Assembly (NCBI GenBank): GCA_045114775.1
Contig: JBGULC010000022.1
Span: forward strand, 15,993-79,992
Origin: UBA3792 sp045114775
Lineage (GTDB): Bacteria; Bacillota; Clostridia; Christensenellales; CAG-138
Length of the DNA: 64,000 nt
Direction of reading: 5' to 3'
A program made the position numbers and the translations under genes. Numbering within the stretch: the stretch's first letter is position 1; each line of letters opens with the position of its first letter. The notes beneath the pieces are model-generated. The model saw only the letters and a program-made list of their open reading frames with translations, was not told where the DNA came from and ran no database searches. Of the stretch, positions 15,433-23,097 are shown in pieces.

Positions 15433-15571
15433 TGCCGATACACTCCAGACAGATCTTTGCGGCTTTTCCGAGGACCGTCAGAGCCTGTCCCCCGAATATG
15501 CCAAACAGCAGAAAAACCGTGCCCAAAACAGCGAGCACGGCAAAGGTACAGATGCGAACGCTGCGCTTCAT
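15425..15571 (-). CDS. CD1871A-family CxxC membrane peptide
   Basis: A 48-residue protein with one membrane segment (residues 8-27) and a C-terminal CLEC motif (41-44) within ICLECIGIG, the hallmark of CD1871A-type peptides. It overlaps the thioredoxin gene at its start (ATGA, 15568-15571) and the polyferredoxin start at its end. The CxxC may pass electrons between polyferredoxin and thioredoxin partners; this is inferred from position. Confidence 0.88.
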   Translation of the reverse strand: MKRSVRICTFAVLAVLGTVFLLFGIFGGQALTVLGKAAKICLECIGIG

Positions 15572-16125
15572 GGCAGCAGATCCTCGACGATCGTCTTCCA
15601 CGCCGCATAGCTGCGCGCGCCGACGATCGGATTCGCGATCTCGTGTCCCGTGCTGTCAAAGAACACGGTTGCGGGAATGGCGTCAAAGCGCTTGACGAGG
15701 TCGATGAGCGAACCGGCGGGCTCCACAACGGGGTAAGAAACGCCCTTTGCCTGCATGATCGCCTTCACGTTCTCAATGCCGGTCGGATTGCAGAGAAGCC
15801 CGATGATCAGCACGTTCGGGTATTCCCGATGGATACGCGCAAGCGCCGGCAGCTCGCCGACGCACGGACCGCACCAATCCGCCCAGCAGTTGATGATGAC
15901 GAGATCATACTCTCGAATGACGCCCGCGCGGATCTCTCTGCCGTCGACGGTGAGTGTATTGAAGCTGAGATCGCCGACGGTTTCCGGAAAGTCTGACATA
16001 GGCTCGCCCGAAAGCGGCGGCAGCTCCTCGGACGCCGCAGCGTCCTTTGCTGGGGTGCTGCGTTCCGTGACGCTGAGCGCAAGCAGCATCAGTGCGCAGA
16101 GGATAATAATGATCAGTCGTTTCAA
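15568..16125 (-). CDS. TlpA/ResA-like extracytoplasmic thioredoxin
   Basis: A 185-residue protein with an N-terminal membrane anchor or signal (residues 4-19, no clear lipobox) and a thioredoxin fold. The active site CGPC is at 85-88 after INCWADW, and the cis-Pro region is DAIPATVFFD. It should work outside the membrane on protein disulfides or haem thiols. The start is TTG at 16125, with AGGAAA upstream. It is the first gene of a three-gene redox operon. Confidence 0.9.
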   Translation of the reverse strand: MKRLIIIILCALMLLALSVTERSTPAKDAAASEELPPLSGEPMSDFPETVGDLSFNTLTVDGREIRAGVIREYDLVIINCWADWCGPCVGELPALARIHREYPNVLIIGLLCNPTGIENVKAIMQAKGVSYPVVEPAGSLIDLVKRFDAIPATVFFDSTGHEIANPIVGARSYAAWKTIVEDLLP

Positions 16126-16188
16126 AACTCGTTTTTCCTGTCTTTTTTCTCAGTATACCGCGTTTTGCCGCTTTTGATGATCGCGACC

Positions 16189-16965
16189 TCAGTACCGACG
16201 TCCCTGCATGGCCCGGCTGTTATAGGCAACCGTTTTTCTGACAGAACGGACGCCGAAAATCAAAAGCAGGACGCCGCCCGTCAAGAACAGAAACGCGCCG
16301 ACAAAGAAGAACACAATGAGCTCCTCCGGGACGTAAGACCCGAAGGCAGCCCAAACGACGCCCTCGAGCAGAAACACCAGAGCCGTAGCCAGCAGGACCG
16401 CGCCGATGACGATCATCACGATCCCGCCCGCCTTGGACTTCAACTGCGGACGCGGCGGCGAATAAACCGACGCATAGACCGGCTGCTGTGCCCACACCGG
16501 CTGCGCGGGATTTCCGTACGGATTCTGCGCCGTCTGCGGCGGCACGTATCCGGCATACGGATTTTGCGTCGGCTGCGGCGGCACGTATCCGGCATACGGA
16601 TTCTGCGTCGGCTGCAACGGAACGCTTTCGGCTTCCGGCGTCTGTACCGGCTGCGGCGGAACATATCCCGCTTCCGGCGCTTGCACCGGCTGTGCCGGAA
16701 CAAACGCGCCGTCCGGACCCGAATCGTCCGCGATCCGGTCGTTCTCCGCTGCGACGGTTTCGTCGTTTTCCGGGATCTCCTCCCGCTTGTTGTCCGTCGG
16801 GATCCAAACGGGCATTTTCATCCGTTCGTCCTCCGGATCCTGCGCGGGTCTTGACCGCACGGGACGCTGTCGCACGGGACGCGCATCATCCACGCGCGTT
16901 CCGCAGTGCATGCAGAATGCATCCCCTTCTTCCATCAGTGTTCCACAGCGCTTGCAGTAAGGCAT
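16189..16965 (-). CDS. Zinc-ribbon membrane protein, paralogue 1
   Basis: A 258-residue protein. The zinc ribbon (CKRCG and CMHCG, residues 4-21) is followed by an acidic then Pro/Gln-rich linker with NPYAGYVPPQ repeats encoded by 39-bp DNA repeats near 16534-16611. Two membrane hairpins follow, with GGIVMIVIGAVLL and GGVLLLIFGVR. The tail ends near YNSR. The membrane part is clearly related to the proteins at 17015-17569 and 17885-18523 (shared GG-MI-G-LL and GG-LLLxFG, then YN). It is last in a four-member run. Function unknown. Confidence 0.85.
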   Translation of the reverse strand: MPYCKRCGTLMEEGDAFCMHCGTRVDDARPVRQRPVRSRPAQDPEDERMKMPVWIPTDNKREEIPENDETVAAENDRIADDSGPDGAFVPAQPVQAPEAGYVPPQPVQTPEAESVPLQPTQNPYAGYVPPQPTQNPYAGYVPPQTAQNPYGNPAQPVWAQQPVYASVYSPPRPQLKSKAGGIVMIVIGAVLLATALVFLLEGVVWAAFGSYVPEELIVFFFVGAFLFLTGGVLLLIFGVRSVRKTVAYNSRAMQGRRY

Positions 16966-17014
16966 ACTCTTTTCCTCTTCTCCGTTCCCTCGGGTTACGC
17001 GGATCTATGCCGCA

Positions 17015-17569
17015 TCAAAGACTTGCGTTGTAGCGATTGACGTTTTTGACCTTGCGGATACCGAACAGCAGCAGCAAAAGGCCGCCGGCGAGGAAGGTCA
17101 AAGCCATCGTGACGCCCGCCGCGATCATCGCACTTGCTTCGGCGTCGCCTTCCGCAAGGGTAATGATCATCCCAAACAGGAAGAATGCAAAAACGGCGAG
17201 CAAGATCGAACCGAAAATGATCATGGTAATGCCGCCGCCCTTGCCAAGGGGCCGCTTCGGAACCACGAACGTCGGCTGCGCATAGCCGTTCGGCTGATTC
17301 ACATACTGCGCCCATGCAGGCTGCACCGGCTGTGCGGGCTGCTGCACCGGCTGTACGGGCTGCTGCACCGGAGCGGGCGCGGGCCGTTCGGGCGCGCGGG
17401 TCGGGTCCCAGGGCTGAGACGGAACGGCAGCCACCGTCTGATCCTCATCTTCAAAGGGCAGGAAACCGCGGTCGATCGGTTCCGACGCTTTGGGCACGGG
17501 GTTTCCGCATTCGCCGCAGAATACGTCGTCATCGTTCAACGCGGCACCGCAACATTCACAATACTTCAT
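17015..17569 (-). CDS. Zinc-ribbon membrane protein, paralogue 2
   Basis: A 184-residue protein with zinc ribbon CECCG/CGECG, a Pro/Gln-rich linker (VQQPVQPVQQ) and the same two-hairpin membrane region (GGGITMIIFGSILL, GGLLLLLFGIR, RYN). AAGGAGG lies before the ATG at 17569; the longer frame to 17611 has no site. Cytoplasmic ribbon, membrane-bound C-terminus. A possible stress or envelope-sensing role is only a guess. Confidence 0.85.
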   Translation of the reverse strand: MKYCECCGAALNDDDVFCGECGNPVPKASEPIDRGFLPFEDEDQTVAAVPSQPWDPTRAPERPAPAPVQQPVQPVQQPAQPVQPAWAQYVNQPNGYAQPTFVVPKRPLGKGGGITMIIFGSILLAVFAFFLFGMIITLAEGDAEASAMIAAGVTMALTFLAGGLLLLLFGIRKVKNVNRYNASL

Positions 17570-17632
17570 GACAGATTCCTCCTTGGTATGATTTGATACG
17601 ATTGCAGACAATTAACTTTTGTTCGTTCTGTG

Positions 17633-17839
17633 TCACTGTTCGTATTCGGACAGGACCCGTTTGTTATAGACGTCCGCTCTCGGAACGGGGATATATACGA
17701 CGTTCTGTACCTACGCGGGTTGCTGCTGTCCGGGATCGTAAACGGCGTCCGAAACGCTTTGCGTGATTCGCGCGTCGCATTCCGTGCAGAACGAATCCCC
17801 TTCCCTTAAAGGCGCGCCGCAGCGATAGCAATATTTCAT
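17633..17839 (-). pseudogene. Truncated zinc-ribbon paralogue with in-frame stop
   Basis: AAGGAGA precedes an ATG at 17839. The frame gives a good zinc ribbon (CYRCG and CTECD) in 42 residues, then a TAG at 17711-17713. Reading on in the same frame gives a further 24 residues to a TGA at 17633, with no membrane region. So it is either a broken paralogue or a 42-residue soluble zinc-ribbon peptide. The intact ribosome site argues that the short product could still be made. Confidence 0.7.
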
Positions 17840-17884
17840 GACAGGTTCTCCTTGATTTGCTTTTTCGGAATATATCGTAAACGA

Positions 17885-18523
17885 TCAGCAGCTTTTGTCG
17901 GTTCCTTTGATCTTGGCGTTGTAATCGTTTACACGCCTTAGCTTTTTGATCCCGAAGATCAGAAGCAGCACGCCGCCGCCGAGAAACCCTGCAGAAACGA
18001 CGAGCAGCGACAGGGAACCGGATGGATCTTGCCCGGCGCCGATGTAGATGACGCCGGAGACCAGATTGTACAGAAGCACGAGGAAGCTCAACAACAGGAT
18101 CCCGCCGAACACGATCATGACGATCGCGCCGCCTTTGGATCTTTCTTTTACGGGCGCTGTGTATACGGGCTGCGTGGGCGGTGTATAAACCGGCGCCGCG
18201 GGAGGCGTATTACCGGTCCGAAGAGGCTGCCGCTCCGCGGGCGCCGCGGGCCCCGGCTGCGGTCTTTTTGCCCATCCTGGCGCAGCCGAAACGGTCCGCT
18301 CCGGATCTCCATCCTCTGCGGCTGTAAAAACATGCTCCGTTTTCCTCTCCGCTGCGGCCGAAACAGTCTTCTCCGGATTTCTCTCCGCCACAGCCGAAAC
18401 CGTCTTCTCCATGTCACTCTCCGCTGCGGTCGAAACGGTCTCCCTCGGTGCGATCGTACCGCATTCCGGACAAATCAGTTCTCCATCCTTCAGCAACGCG
18501 CCGCAGCATTCGCACTTTACCAT
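17885..18523 (-). CDS. Zinc-ribbon membrane protein, paralogue 3
   Basis: A 212-residue protein. The ribbon (CECCG and CPECG) is followed by a linker with repeated EKTVSA and ERTVSA units, a Pro-rich part, and the shared membrane region (GGAIVMIVFGGILLL, GGGVLLLIFGIKK, DYN). AGAGGGGGAG precedes the ATG. It is the first gene after a strong promoter, so it probably leads the run of paralogues. Confidence 0.85.
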   Translation of the reverse strand: MVKCECCGALLKDGELICPECGTIAPRETVSTAAESDMEKTVSAVAERNPEKTVSAAAERKTEHVFTAAEDGDPERTVSAAPGWAKRPQPGPAAPAERQPLRTGNTPPAAPVYTPPTQPVYTAPVKERSKGGAIVMIVFGGILLLSFLVLLYNLVSGVIYIGAGQDPSGSLSLLVVSAGFLGGGVLLLIFGIKKLRRVNDYNAKIKGTDKSC

Positions 18524-18555
18524 GTATTCTCCCCCTCTGCCGATTTTATTCTAAT

Positions 18556-18584
18556 ATTATATGATTTTTTCGCCGCAAAGTCAA
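18556..18584 (-). promoter_or_regulatory. Promoter of the zinc-ribbon paralogue run
   Basis: On the minus strand TTGACT (18579-18584), 17 bases, TATAAT (18556-18561). The -35 to spacer start TTGACTTTGCGG is the same as in the ywlG promoter. Confidence 0.85.
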
Positions 18585-18608
18585 CGCAATCTTTTTTTGA
18601 AAAACCTC

Positions 18609-18636
18609 TTGACAACCGTGTATAAACTGTTATAAT
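18609..18636 (+). promoter_or_regulatory. Consensus promoter of the GntR-ABC operon
   Basis: TTGACA (18609-18614), 16 bases, TATAAT (18631-18636). Both boxes are perfect. Confidence 0.9.
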
Positions 18637-18662
18637 TGTGTATGCACAGTAAGCACAATTAT
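18632..18662 (+). promoter_or_regulatory. Candidate operator of the GntR/YhcF-type regulator
   Basis: ATAATTGTG (18632-18640) and CACAATTAT (18654-18662) form a perfect 9-bp inverted repeat with a 13-base spacer, and TGTGTATGCACA lies within it. It overlaps the -10 box and start site, so binding would block transcription. The likely binder is the regulator encoded third in this operon. Confidence 0.7.
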
Positions 18663-18675
18663 CACAGGAGGGCGT

Positions 18676-19539
18676 ATGAAGATCTTAGAGATACAGAATC
18701 TGCGCAAGGCGTACCCGAGCTTCCTTTTGGACGACGTCAGCTTCGACGTGGAAGAGGGAAGCATCATGGGCTTTATCGGCCGCAACGGCGCGGGCAAAAC
18801 CACGACGATCAAGAGCGTGCTGCGGCTCGTCCACGCGGACGGCGGCAGGGTGCTCTTCGAAGGGAAGGACCTTTGGGAAAACGAAACCGCATGCAAGAAG
18901 CAGATCGGGCTGGTGCTCGGCGAATTCAACTTTTACAAGCGCAAGAAGCTCCGTTCGATCGCCGCGGTCACGAAGCAGTTCTATGAAGATTGGGATGAGG
19001 AAACGTACCGGACGCTGATGCAGCGCTTCTCCCTCGACCCGGAAAAGAAGATCTGCGAGCTCAGTCAGGGTATGCGCGTAAAGTTTGCGCTGGCGCTCGC
19101 GCTTTCGCACCGGGCGAAGCTTCTGATCCTCGACGAGCCGACGAGCGGACTGGACCCCGTCTCCCGCGACGAGCTTTTAGACATTTTCCGCAGCATCATC
19201 GAGGACGGCGAGCACAGCATCCTGTTCTCGACGCACATCATCTCGGACCTCGAAAAATGCGCGGACTACATCACCTACATCAAGGGCGGTAAAATCGTCG
19301 TTTCGACCGATGCGGACAGCTTCAAGGATGCGTACCGGCTCGTTTCCGGCGAAGCGGATCAGCTCGAGCGCTTCCGCAGTACTCTCATCGGCTATCGCGC
19401 GCACGCGTTCGGCTTCACGGGACTGATGCACGCGGAGGACGCGGAGCGCGCCGAAGGGCTCAAGGTCGCGCCTGCGGATATGGAATCCATTATGATCTAC
19501 ACGGAAAAGGAGGACGGCCATGAAAGCGCTGCTCAGTAA
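18676..19539 (+). CDS. ABC transporter ATP-binding protein (YtrB-like)
   Basis: A 287-residue ABC ATPase with Walker A GRNGAGKTTT, signature LSQGMRVKFALA, Walker B LLILDEPTSGLDP and switch His in STHI. The C-terminal 80 residues are a family-specific extension. AGGAGG precedes the ATG. It overlaps the permease gene by 20 bases. With the GntR-type regulator at the operon end this matches YtrA/YhcF-type self-regulated transporters, often induced by cell-wall stress; the substrate is not known. Confidence 0.92.
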   Translation: MKILEIQNLRKAYPSFLLDDVSFDVEEGSIMGFIGRNGAGKTTTIKSVLRLVHADGGRVLFEGKDLWENETACKKQIGLVLGEFNFYKRKKLRSIAAVTKQFYEDWDEETYRTLMQRFSLDPEKKICELSQGMRVKFALALALSHRAKLLILDEPTSGLDPVSRDELLDIFRSIIEDGEHSILFSTHIISDLEKCADYITYIKGGKIVVSTDADSFKDAYRLVSGEADQLERFRSTLIGYRAHAFGFTGLMHAEDAERAEGLKVAPADMESIMIYTEKEDGHESAAQ

Positions 19540-20215
19540 AGAATTCAAGCTCTGTCTGCATCCCGCGTTGTTCATCTACCTCGCGTTGATTTTGATGCTG
19601 CTCATTCCGAACTATCCGTACCTTGTTTCGTGCTTCTTCGTCTGCAACGGGATCTTCTTCTGCTTCCAGCAGGCGCGTGAAAACGGCGATGCGATGTACA
19701 CCGCGATGCTGCCGGTCAGCAAAGCGCAGGCGGTCAAGGCGCGGTGTCTTTTCGTCGTCATCATCGAGATGATCGACGTCGTGCTCATGGCGGCTATGTG
19801 CGCGTTCGCGCTCGTCGCGATGCCGGAAACGAACGGCGGCGGCACGGATCACAGCCTCTCCCTCATTGCCTTTGCGCTCGTGCTGTTTGCGATCTTCAAC
19901 ATTATCTATCTGCCGAGCTTCTACAAGACCGGCTATAAGGCGGGCACGGCGTTTCTGAAGAGCGCGATCGGAATCTGGATCTGGATCATCCTCTCCGACG
20001 GCATGATGATCGCGTCCAACGCGGTCATGGAAAGCGGCGTGGATATCGCGTTCTTCCGCTTCATTCATGAGAATATCGACTGCATGCCGAAGACGGCCGA
20101 GGCTCTGACCGTGCAGGCGATCCTGTTCGGCGCGGGGCTTCTCCTCTACGTCGTCTGCACGCTGCTTGCGGCGAAGATCTCCGTGAAGCGCTACGAAAAG
20201 GTCAGCGTCGCATGA
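19520..20215 (+). CDS. ABC-2 type permease of the GntR-linked transporter
   Basis: A 231-residue membrane protein with about six hydrophobic segments. The beginning KALLSKEFKLCLHP and the QQARENGDAMYTAMLPVSK motif are typical of ABC2_membrane_5-type permeases. AAGGAGG lies inside the ATPase gene end. It ends with ATGA overlap on the regulator gene. It should form the membrane part for the ATPase before it. Confidence 0.9.
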   Translation: MKALLSKEFKLCLHPALFIYLALILMLLIPNYPYLVSCFFVCNGIFFCFQQARENGDAMYTAMLPVSKAQAVKARCLFVVIIEMIDVVLMAAMCAFALVAMPETNGGGTDHSLSLIAFALVLFAIFNIIYLPSFYKTGYKAGTAFLKSAIGIWIWIILSDGMMIASNAVMESGVDIAFFRFIHENIDCMPKTAEALTVQAILFGAGLLLYVVCTLLAAKISVKRYEKVSVA

Positions 20216-20577
20216 ACCTGTCCGTCAACCCGAACGACAAGACGCCGATCTACCGGCAGTTATACGATCAGATCGCGAGCGACGTGCTTTCCGGGTTCCT
20301 TGCCCCCGGCACGCCGCTTCCGCCGATCCGCACGGTGAGCCGCGAGCTCGGTGTTTCGATGATCACGGTGCGCTCCGCGTGGGAGATGCTCGAGCGTGAC
20401 GGGTATCTTCTGACGCGTGCGGGCAGCGGCTGCTTTGTCGCGCCGATCAACGAACTGCACCGGCAGAACAAGGTGGATGAGCGGCTTTCCACCGCCGTCG
20501 ACGCGCTTGTTGCCGACGCAAAATCGCTGGGCGTGGATCGCGATGCGCTGCTTGAAATGATCAAGGAACGATTCTGA
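20212..20577 (+). CDS. GntR-family regulator, YtrA/YhcF type
   Basis: A 121-residue short GntR protein. The winged helix is in PIYRQLYDQIASDVLSGFL and LPPIRTVSRELGVSMITVR. The remaining 50 residues form the small C-terminal part usual in YhcF/YtrA, with no ligand domain. The last gene of the operon, overlapping the permease gene by 4 bases. It probably represses the operon through the inverted repeat at 18632-18662. Confidence 0.93.
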   Translation: MNLSVNPNDKTPIYRQLYDQIASDVLSGFLAPGTPLPPIRTVSRELGVSMITVRSAWEMLERDGYLLTRAGSGCFVAPINELHRQNKVDERLSTAVDALVADAKSLGVDRDALLEMIKERF

Positions 20578-20590
20578 TACGCCACAGGCG

Positions 20591-20684
20591 CAATGATATG
20601 TTCCGCAGATACGGAACGTGATATATCCCTTCGGGATGTGATATACGCCTGCGGCGTGTGATATGTTCCTTCGGGAACGTTCAG
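20591..20684. repeat. Tandem array of short hairpins joined by GTGATAT
   Basis: Four stems, GTTCCG/CGGAAC, ATCCC/GGGAT, ACGCC/GGCGT and GTTCC/GGAAC, are each separated by GTGATAT or a close variant. Loops are TTCG or short. Related copies occur at 7078-7150 and 25862-25892. Confidence 0.85.
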
Positions 20685-20740
20685 GAAGATTCTCCTGCCG
20701 GAGAATCCCGGATCGAATCTCCTCTTCCGTCCGCCTTGCG

Positions 20741-21011
20741 GCTGCCACCTTCCCTTGCACAGGGAGGGCAAGACGTTCCGCTGTTGCGGCGGGGCGCCGA
20801 GAACGTCGCCCTCTGCGACGTCCGTGCGATCATGGCTCCCCTGTGTAAGGGGAGCTGGCTGCGAAGCAGACTGAGGGGTTGTAAGGTTGGGATACGCACG
20901 ATCAACAACCCTTCCGTCAGCCTTGCTTCGCTTCGGCTGCCACCCTCCCTTGCACAGGGAGGGCAAGACGTTCCGCTGTTGCGGCGGGGCGCCGAGAACG
21001 TCGCCCTCTGC
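20741..21011. repeat. Two 76-bp direct repeats flanking other hairpin repeats
   Basis: 20741-20816 and 20936-21011 differ at one position. Each begins GCTGCCACC(C/T)TCCCTTGCAC, folds as TCCCTTGCACAGGGA and ends GTCGCCCTCTGC. Between them lies a CTCCCCTGTGTAAGGGGAG hairpin unit. The whole 20578-21174 gap holds repeats and no gene. Confidence 0.9.
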
Positions 21012-21132
21012 ACGGCTTTTCTGCGAATCCCCCTCATCCGGCTCGCTTCGCGATCCACCTTCCCCACTCCGGGGGAAGGCTTTCGGAACGCGAACACACC
21101 GCAAGAAGAAGGCTTTTTTTTCCTATTCACGC

Positions 21133-21170
21133 AAAAACAGGACGGCAAAAACCGTCCTGTTTTGTTTTTT
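21133..21170. terminator. Terminator after the ABC exporter genes
   Basis: AAACAGGACGG and CCGTCCTGTTT form a stem around CAAAA. T-rich on both strands. It sits 5 bases after the exporter stop at 21175. Confidence 0.9.
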
Positions 21171-21174
21171 CAAA

Positions 21175-23097
21175 TTAACTCAATTCAGATGTTCCCGTGC
21201 AAAGCTCGTAATACTTGCCCTTTTGCTTCAGCAGCGCGTCGTGGTCGCCGCGCTCGATGATCCTGCCGTTTTCGAGGACCATGATGCAGTCGGAGTTGCG
21301 GACCGTACTGAGACGATGCGCGATCACGAACACCGTGCGTCCGTGCATCAGCGCGTCCATGCCTTTCTCGATGTGCTTCTCGGTGCGAGTGTCGATCGAG
21401 CTCGTCGCCTCGTCGAGGATCAGCACCGGCGGATCGGAGACCGCGGCCCTTGCGATCGCAAGCAGCTGCCGCTGTCCCTGCGAAAGATTCGCGCCGTCCG
21501 CGACAAGCTGGGTCTGATAGCCCTCGGGCAGATGTGTGATGAAGAAATCCGCGTTCGCGATCTTTGCCGCCTCGATGCATTCCTCGTCCGTCGCGTCCAG
21601 CCGCCCGTAACGGATGTTCTCCATGACCGTGCCGGAGAACAGGTGCGTGTCCTGCAGCACCATGCCGAGCGAGGACCGCAGCGCGTTCTTTTTGATCTCG
21701 CGGATCGGGATGCCGTCGTAGGTGATCGTGCCGTCCGCAATGTCGTAGAAGCGGTTGATCAGGTTCGTGATCGTCGTCTTGCCCGCGCCCGTTGAGCCCA
21801 CGAACGCGATCTTCTGCCCCGGATGCGCGTACAGCGTAACGTCCGAAAGCACCTGCTTCTTGCCGTCATAGCTGAAGTCGACGTCGGTGAAGCGCACCTC
21901 GCCGCGCAGCGGCACAAGCTCCTCCCCGCGTTTCCACGCCCAATGCCCGGTGCGGCGGTCGGTCTCTTTGAGCGTCCCGTCCTTCTCCTCGACGCGCACC
22001 AGCGTGACCGTACCCTCGTCGACCTCGGCGGGCATGTCTATGAGCGCAAAGATGCGCTCCGCGCCCGCAAGCGCAAGGAGGATCGAGTTGAACTGCTGCG
22101 AGATCTGCGAAATGCGGTTAGAAACCTGCCGCACGAACTGCAGGGACGCGATCAGCGCGCTGCCTTCCACCAGAAACGCCTGATGCGAGGCGAACCATGT
22201 GTTTTCGAGCAGAAACTCCTCGCCCGGGACCGGCGCCGCCAGCAGCACGCCGACGGTGCAGGTGATTGCATAAAAGATATGGGAGATGTTGTTCATCAGC
22301 GGACCGACGATGCTGGCGTAGGTGTTCGCGTCGGTCGCGACCTTGCAGAGCTCGTCGTTGTGGACCTTGAAGCCCGCCTTTGCCTTGTCCTCGTGGGTAA
22401 AGACCTTGACGACCTTCTGCCCCTCCATCATCTCCTCGATGTAGCCGTTGACCGCCGCCAGCTCATACTGCTGCTTCTTGAAGTTGCGGCGGCTCTTTTT
22501 CGTGACGCCGCGCATCACGTAGAACACGGTCACGCCCATGCAGATCATGATGAACACGACCGGAATGGACAGGGACGCCATCATCCCGAACACGAAGACC
22601 AGCGAGGAGATCGAAATCAGCATCTGCGTGATCGAATGGTGCAGCAGTTCGTTGACCGCCTCGGTATCGTTGGTATAATAGCTCATCAGCTCGCCGTGCG
22701 TGCGTCCGTCGAAGAACGAGATCGGGAGCGACTGCATCTTCTCGAACATCTCCTTGCGCAGCGCGCACATGACGCGCGCGGAGCATGAGAGCATCAGCCG
22801 GTTCAGCAGGAAGTTGGTGACGACGGCGATCGCGTACAGGATCGCCATGCCGATGAGCAGCGCGGTATACTTTGCCATGTCCGCGCCGATCCCGGCTTCG
22901 AGCACCTTGACGAGCTGCTTCGTCATCAGCACCGCGTAGTTGGACGCGGCGGAATACGCAAGGATCGAAATGATCGAAACGATCAGGATCCCGGTGCAGT
23001 TTTTGAAATAGCGGAACAGGCGAACGAGCGTTTTCAGCGGCTTCTCAGCGCGCTTTCCGCCCATCTTGCTGTTGAAAGAGCTTCCTCTCGGCGGCAT
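21175..23097 (-). CDS. ABC exporter half-transporter with canonical ATPase site
   Basis: A 640-residue protein with six membrane segments (residues 25-330) and a C-terminal ATPase: Walker A GSTGAGKTT, signature LSQGQRQ, Walker B ILILDEATSSID with the catalytic Glu, and switch His in VIAHRLSTV. It starts one base inside the stop of its partner gene (TAATG). The pair looks like a BmrC/BmrD or LmrC/D-type heterodimeric exporter for drugs, peptides or lipids; no substrate is indicated. Confidence 0.93.
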   Translation of the reverse strand: MPPRGSSFNSKMGGKRAEKPLKTLVRLFRYFKNCTGILIVSIISILAYSAASNYAVLMTKQLVKVLEAGIGADMAKYTALLIGMAILYAIAVVTNFLLNRLMLSCSARVMCALRKEMFEKMQSLPISFFDGRTHGELMSYYTNDTEAVNELLHHSITQMLISISSLVFVFGMMASLSIPVVFIMICMGVTVFYVMRGVTKKSRRNFKKQQYELAAVNGYIEEMMEGQKVVKVFTHEDKAKAGFKVHNDELCKVATDANTYASIVGPLMNNISHIFYAITCTVGVLLAAPVPGEEFLLENTWFASHQAFLVEGSALIASLQFVRQVSNRISQISQQFNSILLALAGAERIFALIDMPAEVDEGTVTLVRVEEKDGTLKETDRRTGHWAWKRGEELVPLRGEVRFTDVDFSYDGKKQVLSDVTLYAHPGQKIAFVGSTGAGKTTITNLINRFYDIADGTITYDGIPIREIKKNALRSSLGMVLQDTHLFSGTVMENIRYGRLDATDEECIEAAKIANADFFITHLPEGYQTQLVADGANLSQGQRQLLAIARAAVSDPPVLILDEATSSIDTRTEKHIEKGMDALMHGRTVFVIAHRLSTVRNSDCIMVLENGRIIERGDHDALLKQKGKYYELCTGTSELS

